Shown one piece after another: positions 45,481 through 54,732 of a stretch of DNA of 64,000 nucleotides. Made by a program: the position numbers and the translations under genes. Numbering within the stretch: position 1 is the stretch's first letter; every line of letters starts with the position of its first letter. Where the stretch lies: assembly GCF_000774145.1 (NCBI RefSeq), contig NZ_KN322987.1:727535-791534 (forward strand). Reading direction: 5' to 3'. The notes beneath the pieces were generated by a model that ran no database searches, had not been told where the DNA came from, and saw only the letters and a list, made by a program, of their open reading frames with translations. Source of the DNA: Pseudomonas mediterranea CFBP 5447. GTDB lineage: Bacteria > Pseudomonadota > Gammaproteobacteria > Pseudomonadales > Pseudomonadaceae.

Positions 45481-46589
45481 GTGCCCTGGCCGGATTGGCC
45501 CAGGCCGAGAACACCAACTCCTTCGACTGCAGCAACTTCCTGCAATTCGGAGCGAACGTCGATCAGACCCGGGCTGCGTTCAAGCAAAGTCCCGAGACCA
45601 TGGCCTGGAACTGGTTCGTTTGCCTGAACCAGTCCGATGCCAGGGGCTACAACCGTCAGTGGGAGTTGTTCAAACCTTCCGATCAGGTCTACCTGGCCAA
45701 TGGCGCCAACCCCGGCTCGTATGACAGCCGCATGAAACTACCGGATGAGGTGATCAGGCAAGCCCGAGCCCTGGGGCTGAGCTCGAGTCGTCTGTTTCAT
45801 AACCTCAACGCCGTCCAACAGGTCGACGGCCTGAGCCTGGAGATGGGCGGCAAAGCCGTGCCTGAGGCACAAAAAGGTCACGTCGTGCGCTTTCAACTGC
45901 TGATGGGCCAGGACACCTACGACTACATCGTCAAAAACAACGTCTACAACGTGAATGGCCAAGCGGCCCTGACGAGCAACCTGAACTTTCCGGCCACGGC
46001 CTGGGAGTTGAAAGCCTCCTGGCTGTGGATCGGCACGGACGCGAACTACAAGACGCAACTGGAAAAAGATGGCTACTACGTGGCCCAGGCCTACTACGCC
46101 GTGGGCACCAGCTACCAGGTCGGTTATGCGGCGTTGAGCGGTTTGCATGTCGTCAACAAGCTGGACGCCAGCTGGGTCTGGTCCACCTTCGAAAACCTCA
46201 ATAACCACAAGTACACCGTGACCAAGGGCCATCCACCCAAGCCGATGACAAACCTCACCGGGCCGACACCGGATGCCATACCGGTCAATACGCGGTTCCA
46301 GGCCAGTAACCCGGCGCTGTCGAAGTACGAGCTGATCGGCGTGGAGTTCCAGCCCATTACCCAGGTCCTGGCGAACTCGCAGCTGGAATCGGCGTTCCAG
46401 GACTCGTCGTCCTGCCTGGCCTGCCACAGCACTGCCGCCTACTCGAAGAACAACGGTTACTTCAATTTCGCCATCCCGAGCTCAGGCGGGCTCACCTATC
46501 CCACTGCACCGCTGCCGGACAAAGCCTTCAACGGCTACAACAAACTGGATTTTGTCTGGTCGCTGAAACGCGCCCAGTGGAAACGCTAA
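45450..46589 (+). CDS. Secreted CxxCH protein A (c-type cytochrome-like)
   Basis: The 379-residue product starts with a signal peptide (MRRAISITVLSALAGLAQA) and carries a single haem-c motif, C322-L-A-C325-H326, near its end. The N-terminal half has MAWNWFVCLNQSD and a downstream W/F-rich pattern shared with the protein at 50075. It should be periplasmic and could bind one haem by covalent attachment. It begins in the last 31 bases of eboF with AAGGAG five bases before the ATG, so it is expressed with the ebo genes. No distal Met or His ligand can be assigned confidently. Not a known family that I can name. Confidence 0.75.
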   Translation: MRRAISITVLSALAGLAQAENTNSFDCSNFLQFGANVDQTRAAFKQSPETMAWNWFVCLNQSDARGYNRQWELFKPSDQVYLANGANPGSYDSRMKLPDEVIRQARALGLSSSRLFHNLNAVQQVDGLSLEMGGKAVPEAQKGHVVRFQLLMGQDTYDYIVKNNVYNVNGQAALTSNLNFPATAWELKASWLWIGTDANYKTQLEKDGYYVAQAYYAVGTSYQVGYAALSGLHVVNKLDASWVWSTFENLNNHKYTVTKGHPPKPMTNLTGPTPDAIPVNTRFQASNPALSKYELIGVEFQPITQVLANSQLESAFQDSSSCLACHSTAAYSKNNGYFNFAIPSSGGLTYPTAPLPDKAFNGYNKLDFVWSLKRAQWKR

Positions 46590-46601
46590 GGAGAGCACGA
46601 C

Positions 46602-48983
46602 ATGAGCGTATTGAATTTCCCCCGCATCTACCTCAACGGCGAAATGTTCTGGAACCCGCCGACGGCCAATAACAATGATGTGTACCCGCTGTATGACGCG
46701 GTGCAGATGGACATCAACTGGCCGTTCATGCAGCACTTCGGCATCGACCAAAAAAATGCCCCCGACACACTGATGCCATGGACCCTCTCGACGCAGTACA
46801 TGGCTAACATGCCGACCTATGTGCAGCAGGTACCCGGCAATTTCAATCCAAAACACGATCCCTACATGCCCGCCGAATGGGATCTGTTCGGCGACAACGG
46901 CTGTGGCCTGGTGAACTACGGGAAAACCACCTCGACCGTCATCGGCGGCGAACTGCAGGCCAATACCTACATCGACCAGGATCCGCTGGTCGGCTTGCCA
47001 TACCAACTGCTCGGCAGCCCCCTGGGCAGCTCTGCCCCGACTCCGGCACGCTTCGTGGACATCAGCCCATGGCAGAACACGTTCACGGCGCTGTATTTCG
47101 ACAAACTGGTGCTGGGGGACGGGTCCTGCGGCCTGACGCTGAACCGCAAGTACCGGATGATGGACCGTTTCCTGAACTTCAGTTGGGGCGCCCTGGGTGG
47201 GCTGGTGAATGTCAGCACCACCTGGCAGACCTGCTTCCCCAAGGAAAACCTGGAATGGCTGATCGGCCACTCATCCCTGCTGAGCAACCTCCAGCAGCAG
47301 ATGAAGCAGCAAGGAGCGCAGGGCCTGATGTTCCGGTTTTCCGCCTACCTGACCTGCTACGACAAGAACGGAATATTCAACGATTACCCCCAGCGCCTCA
47401 ACACCCGTTCCAACAACCCGGAAGTCATGGCGCATGTGCGTGAGCTGTACAACAAGGGCTTGAACAACGTCAATCAGATTTTCTTCAACCCCGCCTACAG
47501 CCGCACCTCGGCGGTGCTGGGCCTGTGGTTCGCCAACGAATACCCCACCGCCCCCGCCGGGCTGCGCCTGGTGCCCAACCAGCCAGTGACGATGACTCAA
47601 CCGGGGCAGGATGATCAAAGTGCAAGCCTGGGGGTGATCTCGGCGCAGTTCACCGGCAACGTCCTGTCACTGGACCTGAGCAACACGTTTCCATGCTATC
47701 CGGTGAACCCCGACGCCGACATCCTCGTTCCGGAGAAATTCAACTCCGGCGGCTACCTGCTGGGCGTGCGCAAGCAAGGGCAATTCACCGCAGCGGCCGG
47801 CTTCGGTTTCGAGCAGTACCAGCAATCGGCCTTCGAAAAACGTTCAGGCATCCTCGACCTCATCCTCAGCAACGAGACCAAGGGGGTACTGCAGTCCGGC
47901 CCCCTGCTCCTGCAACAGCGCAACCCCGCCCCAACCCCTTCGATAATGGCCGCCCAGCAGCAACTGTGGACCGCCGAAGTGATCGAGAGCGGCAGCTTCA
48001 TCGACGTCGGTGAGCGCAAGATGATGAGCATCATGGTGCAGAAAAATGGTCAGCCAGCCGCCAACACCACGTTGTATGTGGCGGAGTATGGCAATCCCTT
48101 CATGGTCACCAGCAGCAACTATTACCTGGCATTCAGCAACGCAGCCGACTTCACCCTGTTCTACGACAACCCGTCGGACCGTACCAAGAACACAGCCAAC
48201 CTGCCGCAGTTCACCGATGCGGCTACGGTCGACCTCTATCGCAGCACCGGTAGCGGTCGTCGACTGACCGACCTGCAGGACGTGTCCCAACCGGTGGGCA
48301 CCCCGGTCGGTTATCAAGACTTCCTCCATCATTCCGGGACACCGGTCGCCGTCAACCTGCGCCCTTGCCTGGTTCTCGAGAAGGGTCACACTGGCACCGG
48401 CACACTGCAGGACAAAAAGGCCAGCAGCATCAGTTACTCCTACGCCATCATCACCACCAACGCCCAAGGCATCGCCCAGATAGGCTACCGGGCAGTGGCG
48501 CCGGGCTTCCCCACCTTGCGCTTCTTCGTGCAGGAAAACGACAAGAAACCGGTCATTCCCTTCAGCTTCCCGATCACCCAGACCTTCGTCGACTTCCTCG
48601 CGCCGATACGGGTCCTGCCCGTGGACATGAAGTTGCAAGAGGACTTCATCAGCACCTGGAATGGCATGTGCACGGCCACGGACGCTCCGGAAAAGATATG
48701 GAGCACGTTCATCTTTCCAAAGGTCCTGAAGACCTTCTATTACCTGTACCCCATCATGAACAAGTACATGCCGCTCGATTCCCGCACGCGTGTGGAGGGC
48801 GCCGTCGATCAGTTGATCATCTTGATCAGCAAGGAGAACCAGGAAGAAAGCACCCTGGCAATGCCCATCACCCGCGACCTGTCACAAAGCCGCCGTGCCG
48901 TGCTGGAGCTGTGGGCCAAGCGCCTGGTGAAGCTCAACTTTCCGCCCAGCACACTCAGCATGAGTGACTACAACAGCCTTTGA
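46602..48983 (+). CDS. Large unknown protein A, partner of CxxCH protein A
   Basis: The product is 793 residues and has no signal peptide. The N-terminus MSVLNFPRIYLNGEMFWNPP resembles MSILNGPRLNFWGGIRTD of the protein at 51371, and the C-terminal ends also align (FIFPKVLKTFYYLYPIMNKYMPL against LMYPNVLRFHYLAFPAMSRYIPL). It is mostly beta-rich with many Asn, Thr and Ser. I do not recognise an enzyme motif. It lies 12 bases after the secreted CxxCH gene. The recurrence of this pair in the cluster suggests the two proteins work together, perhaps an oxidation step. Confidence 0.7.
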   Translation: MSVLNFPRIYLNGEMFWNPPTANNNDVYPLYDAVQMDINWPFMQHFGIDQKNAPDTLMPWTLSTQYMANMPTYVQQVPGNFNPKHDPYMPAEWDLFGDNGCGLVNYGKTTSTVIGGELQANTYIDQDPLVGLPYQLLGSPLGSSAPTPARFVDISPWQNTFTALYFDKLVLGDGSCGLTLNRKYRMMDRFLNFSWGALGGLVNVSTTWQTCFPKENLEWLIGHSSLLSNLQQQMKQQGAQGLMFRFSAYLTCYDKNGIFNDYPQRLNTRSNNPEVMAHVRELYNKGLNNVNQIFFNPAYSRTSAVLGLWFANEYPTAPAGLRLVPNQPVTMTQPGQDDQSASLGVISAQFTGNVLSLDLSNTFPCYPVNPDADILVPEKFNSGGYLLGVRKQGQFTAAAGFGFEQYQQSAFEKRSGILDLILSNETKGVLQSGPLLLQQRNPAPTPSIMAAQQQLWTAEVIESGSFIDVGERKMMSIMVQKNGQPAANTTLYVAEYGNPFMVTSSNYYLAFSNAADFTLFYDNPSDRTKNTANLPQFTDAATVDLYRSTGSGRRLTDLQDVSQPVGTPVGYQDFLHHSGTPVAVNLRPCLVLEKGHTGTGTLQDKKASSISYSYAIITTNAQGIAQIGYRAVAPGFPTLRFFVQENDKKPVIPFSFPITQTFVDFLAPIRVLPVDMKLQEDFISTWNGMCTATDAPEKIWSTFIFPKVLKTFYYLYPIMNKYMPLDSRTRVEGAVDQLIILISKENQEESTLAMPITRDLSQSRRAVLELWAKRLVKLNFPPSTLSMSDYNSL

Positions 48984-49045
48984 CGATTTCACCCAGGAAC
49001 ACCGGGTGGCGAGCCCGCCGCCCGGCACTTCACAGGAGTATCGAT

Positions 49046-49966
49046 ATGAAAGCCAACCTTTTGAGCCGACTGTTGCTACTGATCCTGTTGTTCAGTCCGG
49101 GGCTGTTCGCCCAGGACAGCGGCGCGGTGTACTTCACCATGGGGGTGCACAACACCGAGGGCTGTAACGAACAGAACGGCAACTGCATCGCCAAACGCGC
49201 ACCGGGCGACCCTTCGGATCCGTTCTTCCCGGCGTTCTGGATCAGCGACTGGACCATGTACCGGGTGATGCACAACTACGAGAAGAACCCGCCGCCCTAC
49301 AGCAATCCGCCCACCACCCTCGCCCCGGCGGACTACACCGTCTCCCGCGGCACCAGCTACTACGACACCACCTACATCCCACCGGATGGCGACGGCTTCG
49401 GCGCGATGATGGAGCATTACGAGAAATACTGCCTGCCGATCTTCCCGATCAAGAACAACAACTACACCTGCTCCTTCGTATCCCTGGGCAACAAGGCGTA
49501 CTTCCTGACGTACCCGCAGGATCGTCCCAAGGACATGCCGGCCTGCTGCATGTTCTCGCCGATGAACCATCCGCCGCGGCAGGATTTCATCCAGCACCTG
49601 CCCTACAGCGCGGCGCGCAGCCAGAACCTCAATGGCAGTGTGCAGGCCTATGCCCTGGACCTCGACTCACCGCAGGGGCCGATCCTGTTCGGCTACGCCT
49701 TCTACAAGCAGATGTCGGGGCAACCGCCCTACCGGCATCCGCAGTCGTTCTACTTTTCCGGCGACGCCAGCGTCGCCAACGCCCCCATCGTCAGCCAGAA
49801 CTACACCAACTTCCGCATCGCCAAGCCCGACCCGGCCCAGACCTGGGCACAGGTCGCTGCCATGTGCCCATCGAATCCGCCGCCCTGCCAGTTGTTCGAG
49901 CCCCCGGCTTCGCAGAGCAACGGCCAGAAGGCCCAGTGGAACAAGCTGATGCAGCGCAAGCCCTGA
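49046..49966 (+). CDS. Secreted protein of unknown function
   Basis: This 306-residue product has a signal peptide (MKANLLSRLLLLILLFSPGLFA). The mature part has about eight Cys (for example NTEGCNEQNGNCIAKRAPGD and DMPACCMFSPMNHPPRQDF), many Tyr and Pro, and no CxxCH motif. It starts 62 bases after the previous stop with CAGGAG before the ATG. The Cys suggest disulfides in the periplasm or outside the cell. No family recognised. It is the last gene before a REP-like hairpin that divides the cluster. Confidence 0.7.
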   Translation: MKANLLSRLLLLILLFSPGLFAQDSGAVYFTMGVHNTEGCNEQNGNCIAKRAPGDPSDPFFPAFWISDWTMYRVMHNYEKNPPPYSNPPTTLAPADYTVSRGTSYYDTTYIPPDGDGFGAMMEHYEKYCLPIFPIKNNNYTCSFVSLGNKAYFLTYPQDRPKDMPACCMFSPMNHPPRQDFIQHLPYSAARSQNLNGSVQAYALDLDSPQGPILFGYAFYKQMSGQPPYRHPQSFYFSGDASVANAPIVSQNYTNFRIAKPDPAQTWAQVAAMCPSNPPPCQLFEPPASQSNGQKAQWNKLMQRKP

Positions 49967-49996
49967 ACACTCACAAGGATTTATGTGACTAGGAGA

Positions 49997-50028
49997 TTGT
50001 GGCGAGGGAGCTTGCTCCCTCGCCACAA
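49997..50028. repeat. Perfect REP-like hairpin inside the cluster
   Basis: TTGTGGCGAGGGAGC and GCTCCCTCGCCACAA form a 15-bp perfect inverted repeat around two bases, between genes 9 and 10 of the cluster. It belongs to the second REP family of this genome. It could attenuate transcription or protect the upstream mRNA. Confidence 0.75.
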
Positions 50029-50074
50029 CAAGTTCCCTCGCCGCAAGTAAATCGACTCAAGACGAAGGATTGCC

Positions 50075-51367
50075 ATGAAAACGTTCACCATGATGATACT
50101 GGGGCTTGCCAGCCTGCCGGCCCTCGCCCTGGATCAAACCCAGAACCAGAGCAAACCGACACAGGCCGGCACCCTCAATTGCCAGCCTCCCACTTCCGCG
50201 CCCGCCGCCAACGCCAGCCAGGACCTGTTCGATCAGTACAGCTGGCAGATGTTCATCGCCCTGAACTGGCCCGCCCAGAATGGGCAACGCGGTGATCCCG
50301 ACTGCAGCAAACAACCTGGGGACGCCGGCTACACCGTCTGGCAAACCTACAAGACCGTGGAGGAAATCTTCCTGCCGCAGGGGGCGGATCCGGGCCCCTG
50401 GAATACCCCGCAAAAAGCCAAGAGCCTGGGCATCATCAACATCGCGGCGTTGAAAAACAGCACCCAGGTGAACGCCGTCGACCAGGCCGTCGGTGGCTGG
50501 CTGATCGACCAGGCCGGCAACCCGACCTACTACGATATCTCGGCCAACGAGACCTCCTACGACTACATCGTCAATAACCAGTACTACAACGCCGATGTCG
50601 TCTCCAAGGCCAACAACATCAACTTTCCCAACGGTGTCATCGAGATCAAGTCGAGCTGGCGCATCCTGACCACCAGCGACAACGCCAGCCGCTACCTGAC
50701 CCAACTCGCCCGCGTCGCCACGTTCGATGACCAGGGCCAACGCACCGGCGTCACCGAGGCCTATCTGGGCCTGGTGGGTCTGCACATCATCACCAAGGTG
50801 AACGGTTATCCGCAGTGGATCTGGTCGACCTTCGAGCAGATCGACAACGTGCCGCCCAAGGCGCTGGTGCATGGTCAGTGGGTCGATCAGCCGGCAACGG
50901 GCATGGCCTACTCCTACTTCAATGCCAACGCACCCGCCGCCAGCCTCAACCAGTCGCCCTGTGACTGGCAGACCCAAGGCGCACACCTGGTCTGCGTGCC
51001 CAAGTCCGGCACCACGTTCCAGACCCCCAACCCGTTGAACCGGGTCACGCCGATTGCCGAGGTCACCGACAAGGTGAACGCTGACTACCGCAGCAACCCC
51101 GACTTGCAGAAAAGCGTGTTGAAGTACTACCAACTCATCACCACCCAACGCCCGTTGATGCCGGACAACCCTAGTAATCCCCTGGGCCAGCCGACCCCGT
51201 CGCTCTCGGCCAACGTGACCATGGAGAGCTACATCCAGCCCAACAGCAGCTGCATGAACTGCCACTCCATGGCGACGCCGATCAAGAGTCCCTACAAGTC
51301 CGATTTCTCCTACCTGTTCAAATTCGCCAATTCGCCGGTCATCAAATCCATCAAGGACGAGGAATAA
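50075..51367 (+). CDS. Secreted CxxCH protein B (c-type cytochrome-like)
   Basis: This 430-residue product has a signal peptide (MKTFTMMILGLASLPALA) and a haem-c motif C393-M-N-C396-H397. It is a paralogue of the protein at 45450: shared features are YSWQMFIALNWPA against MAWNWFVCLNQSD, the segments TSYDYIVNNQYYNAD against DTYDYIVKNNVYNVN, and WIWSTFEQIDNVPPK against WVWSTFENLNNHKYT. It therefore should also be a periplasmic haem protein. It is longer by a 50-residue middle insertion. AAGGA precedes the ATG. Confidence 0.77.
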   Translation: MKTFTMMILGLASLPALALDQTQNQSKPTQAGTLNCQPPTSAPAANASQDLFDQYSWQMFIALNWPAQNGQRGDPDCSKQPGDAGYTVWQTYKTVEEIFLPQGADPGPWNTPQKAKSLGIINIAALKNSTQVNAVDQAVGGWLIDQAGNPTYYDISANETSYDYIVNNQYYNADVVSKANNINFPNGVIEIKSSWRILTTSDNASRYLTQLARVATFDDQGQRTGVTEAYLGLVGLHIITKVNGYPQWIWSTFEQIDNVPPKALVHGQWVDQPATGMAYSYFNANAPAASLNQSPCDWQTQGAHLVCVPKSGTTFQTPNPLNRVTPIAEVTDKVNADYRSNPDLQKSVLKYYQLITTQRPLMPDNPSNPLGQPTPSLSANVTMESYIQPNSSCMNCHSMATPIKSPYKSDFSYLFKFANSPVIKSIKDEE

Positions 51368-51370
51368 ATC

Positions 51371-53182
51371 ATGAGCATCCTGAACGGACCTCGACTGAAT
51401 TTCTGGGGTGGCATCCGCACCGACGTCAGCCTGCCGAACAACTCCCCCACCATTCCTTACAACGGCAACGATGACTGGCCGCTCTTCGACCTGACCACCT
51501 CGACCCTGGCACCGGGTGCGCAGTCCTACACCGACGACCAGTTGAATGACATGATCAATGCCCCCAACGGCAACTACTACACCGCCGGCGGCTGGAATCA
51601 CTACGGGCAACACGTCGTCGACATGCAGAACGCCTTGATCAGCTCCCAAGGGATACCGGGCGGCATCAGCACCACCGGCGACCTGGTGGGGCAGCCGGTC
51701 TACCTGCTCGGCTCAGTGGACCCGGTGACCCAACAGGGCCCGGTTTCCGGCCCGATGATGGTGGACCTGGACCCCACCTCCTCGACCACCACCCAGATAT
51801 TCGTCGGTGGCCTGCAGATCGGCGGCAACAGCGACATCCAGTTGTTGATCCACTGTAATACCGTGTGCAGCAGTTTCGACGTGGCCGGGCGTGTGCTGCT
51901 GCCGGCGAAGATGGACGCGCCGGGCTCCTTCCATGCCAGCGGCACGTTCCAGTTGACCTTTCCCCTGAGCAGCATCGTCAGTTGGAACCAGAACAGCGCC
52001 GGTCTGCGCTCGATCATCCAGGCGCCAGGCGCAACGGGGATCGTCCTGCGTTTCGTCATGTTCGAGATGTGCCCGACGATGACCACCGAGCAACTGGACG
52101 CCGACTACGCGGCCGGCAAGTACACGCCCAACCCGAGCATCGGCCGGGTCATCGGCACACTCGCCCCGGCTTTCGCCGACGAACCGCTGAGCTGCCAGCC
52201 GGGCCGGCAACTGGTCAATCAGGCTACGGGCAATGCCGGCTATGCCGAGCTGGGCACCAGCAACGGTTACCTGAGCATCGACATGGTGAATGTCATTCCG
52301 AAGGAAACCTTCCGCGCCGTCAGGGACGACATCACCAGCCCCATCGGCCCCAACGCCAACTACGGCCCCGTCACCCTCTCGGCCGGCACCACCGCCCTGG
52401 CGACCTTGGACCCGACCAGCAGCCCGCTGCTGAACTACTACGTGTATGGCGGCATCGTCGACTTGCCCATGACCGCCAGCCAACAGCAGGCGGTGCGGAC
52501 CAACGCCCTGGCGATCAACGCCCCCGGCAAGGTCGCCGGCACCACACTGCAAGCAACTGAATCGACCTATCGACTCTATGCCGACCAACGCAATGTCTAT
52601 CTCGAAGACTATCCCAAAGGCCTGTCGATCACTCTGCAGGTCCGATACCTCGGCGGCCCGGTGACCAGTACCACCGAAATCGGCCTGAAAGCGGCTCCGC
52701 CTGCCGCGTATACGGAACCGCAGTATTGGGATTTCCTCGACTTCCCCGACTCGCTGAGCGTCAACCCCGGCCAGCTTTCCGTCAGTTTCCCCGTCACGGT
52801 CAAATCAGACAGTGCCGCCCAGGCGGGTTTCGTGGCCCTGACCTGCACCGCCAACGGCCTGGACAGCAGCGCCTGTTTCACCAGCTTCCGCAAATACGCC
52901 CAGACCGATTTCGGCATCCCCAAGGGCACCACCATCACCTGGCCGCTGATGTACCCCAATGTCCTGCGCTTCCACTACCTGGCGTTCCCCGCCATGTCTC
53001 GCTACATCCCGCTGAACCAGCCCGACGCGATCATGGGCGCCAAGAACGCCATCCTGGCGCGAACGTCGGATGCCTACAAAGGCACCACCTTGTTCATGCC
53101 CGTGGTGCGCTCGATGTCGCCCTGCCAGCGGGCGCTGCTGCGGGCCTACCTCACCGGTGAGCCGTGGCAACCGCCGCAGTGA
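51371..53182 (+). CDS. Large unknown protein B, partner of CxxCH protein B
   Basis: The product is 603 residues, without a signal peptide. It is paralogous to the protein at 46602 but shorter. Shared features are the N-terminal MSILNGPRLNFWGG-type motif and the C-terminal YPNVLRFHYLAFPAMSRYIPL. It follows the CxxCH gene with three bases between, so the pair is coupled. The middle part is beta-rich with Ser, Thr and Asn. No catalytic motif known to me. The lack of a signal peptide beside a secreted partner is puzzling. Confidence 0.7.
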   Translation: MSILNGPRLNFWGGIRTDVSLPNNSPTIPYNGNDDWPLFDLTTSTLAPGAQSYTDDQLNDMINAPNGNYYTAGGWNHYGQHVVDMQNALISSQGIPGGISTTGDLVGQPVYLLGSVDPVTQQGPVSGPMMVDLDPTSSTTTQIFVGGLQIGGNSDIQLLIHCNTVCSSFDVAGRVLLPAKMDAPGSFHASGTFQLTFPLSSIVSWNQNSAGLRSIIQAPGATGIVLRFVMFEMCPTMTTEQLDADYAAGKYTPNPSIGRVIGTLAPAFADEPLSCQPGRQLVNQATGNAGYAELGTSNGYLSIDMVNVIPKETFRAVRDDITSPIGPNANYGPVTLSAGTTALATLDPTSSPLLNYYVYGGIVDLPMTASQQQAVRTNALAINAPGKVAGTTLQATESTYRLYADQRNVYLEDYPKGLSITLQVRYLGGPVTSTTEIGLKAAPPAAYTEPQYWDFLDFPDSLSVNPGQLSVSFPVTVKSDSAAQAGFVALTCTANGLDSSACFTSFRKYAQTDFGIPKGTTITWPLMYPNVLRFHYLAFPAMSRYIPLNQPDAIMGAKNAILARTSDAYKGTTLFMPVVRSMSPCQRALLRAYLTGEPWQPPQ

Positions 53183-53212
53183 TCGCGTCCACCCTTCATG
53201 ACGGAGAGCAGC

Positions 53213-54262
53213 ATGTCTATCCATATCCCTGCGCAGCCCAGCGAAAGCCTGCGCCCGAGTACGATCATTGCCGAAAACCTGTTGAACCCTCGCGGCGTCT
53301 GCGTGCGGGCCGATGGCAGCCTGTTGCTGGTGGAGGCCGGCTCCGGCCTGCCGGAACAGACCTTCAGCGGACGCATCAGTCGCCTGCGACCCGATCCCCA
53401 GCGGCCCGGTGTCTACCTGCCTCGTGAAACCCTGGCAGACGGATTCCGCGCCATGAACATGCAGGTACGCATGTTGCGTGATGAGATCATGGGGCTGTCG
53501 GACGTGGCCTGTGGAGAGGGGCGCTACCTGGTCAGCCAGACCGATTACGTCGAGGGTTCCAAGCTGCTGGACCTGCAATTCACACCGCCCGAACCGGTGT
53601 TTCGCAGCCGTGGCAATCTCAATGCCCTGTGCTACCACCCCTCTCGTCGCAGTTGGCTGGCGGTCAAGCCTGATACCAACCAGTTGGTGGAGTTCGTCGA
53701 CGGCCAGGACGAGCGGGTATTGGTCCAACTTCCCGAGCTGGACCAGGGCCAGGAAGCCGTGCCCGTGACATTGGCGTACGAACCGGCGACAGACGCTGTG
53801 CTGATCAGCCTGTTCTCCGGCGAACGACAAGGCGACCCCGCGCGCAAGGGCATCGACTTCGTCGACAAGGCGGGCCAGGTGATCCGGGTTCATCCCGGCA
53901 GCGGGCAGATCGAACGGCTGATCGACGGACTGCAACTGCCCACCGGCCTGGCCCTGTGCCCGGCCGGCAACGTACTGGTGCTGGAACTCTGCGACCGCCT
54001 GCAACAACCCCTGCTGCCGGACTGGAACGGCGAACCGCTGCACGGCGGCTTCACCCGGTTCACCGGTCGATTGCTGAGCTGCAACCTGCAAACCCACCAG
54101 GTCAGCGTGCTTGCCCAAGGCCTGGATACCCCGTCCAACCTGTGCGTGATGGGAGATGCCGTGCTGGTGAGCGAAGGCATGGGCCTGGCCGGAAGACCAC
54201 TGCCCACACCCGACAACCACGTCGTCTCGCTCAACGGCAGGCTTCGGCGGGTGCAACTTTGA
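53213..54262 (+). CDS. Beta-propeller protein, ScyD/ScyE-like
   Basis: This 349-residue protein resembles NHL/SMP-30-type six-bladed propellers of the ScyD/ScyE kind, with NLLNPRGVCVRADGSLLLVE, LQLPTGLALCPAGNVLVLEL, GFTRFTGRLLSCNLQTHQVS and GLDTPSNLCVMGDAVLVSEG. These blades match the pattern NPRGL-A-x-x-x-DGx-LYVAE. I see no signal peptide, unlike the cyanobacterial relatives. I chose the ATG at 53213 over that at 53198 because GGAG lies six bases before it. It ends the cluster; four REP palindromes follow. Its role may be binding or processing of the cluster product. Confidence 0.7.
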   Translation: MSIHIPAQPSESLRPSTIIAENLLNPRGVCVRADGSLLLVEAGSGLPEQTFSGRISRLRPDPQRPGVYLPRETLADGFRAMNMQVRMLRDEIMGLSDVACGEGRYLVSQTDYVEGSKLLDLQFTPPEPVFRSRGNLNALCYHPSRRSWLAVKPDTNQLVEFVDGQDERVLVQLPELDQGQEAVPVTLAYEPATDAVLISLFSGERQGDPARKGIDFVDKAGQVIRVHPGSGQIERLIDGLQLPTGLALCPAGNVLVLELCDRLQQPLLPDWNGEPLHGGFTRFTGRLLSCNLQTHQVSVLAQGLDTPSNLCVMGDAVLVSEGMGLAGRPLPTPDNHVVSLNGRLRRVQL

Positions 54263-54732
54263 ACCACGCGAGCCTGCTTACTTCCACAAGGGATATGCGG
54301 TGTACACGGCCTTCGCTAACACCATCAAACCCTGTGGGAGCCGGGCTTGCCCGCGATGGCGTCGGCACATCCAACATCTGCATGACAGACACTCCGCTAT
54401 CGCGAGCAAGCTCGCTCCCACAAGGGATTTGTGGTGTACATGGCCTTTGCATGCACCATCAAACCCTGTGGGAGCGAGCCTGCTCGCGATGGCGGCGACA
54501 CTTTCAACCTCTGCATAACAGACATTCCGCTATCGCGGGCAAGCTTACTCCCACAAGGGATTCCGGGGTGAGCTGAAGCTCGTTAACCTGTCAGCTAACA
54601 AGCGCTAACACCGAATAACTGGTGATAGACACCGCATGGCATCACCCTTGAGGCTCACCACTGACGAGGGCAACAGGTCCATCCAACTGTTGCCCCTGAG
54701 CAGTGACCCAATGACTCAAGAGGGGTTCGATC
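54263..54732. repeat. Four REP palindromes after the ebo-type cluster
   Basis: Copies occur at about 54334-54362, 54399-54424, 54466-54492 and 54528-54553, again in alternating orientation, in a 470-bp gene-free gap. The cores are GTGGGAGCGAGCCTGCTCGC or close variants. Beyond them the region holds the promoter of the following small gene. Confidence 0.85.
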
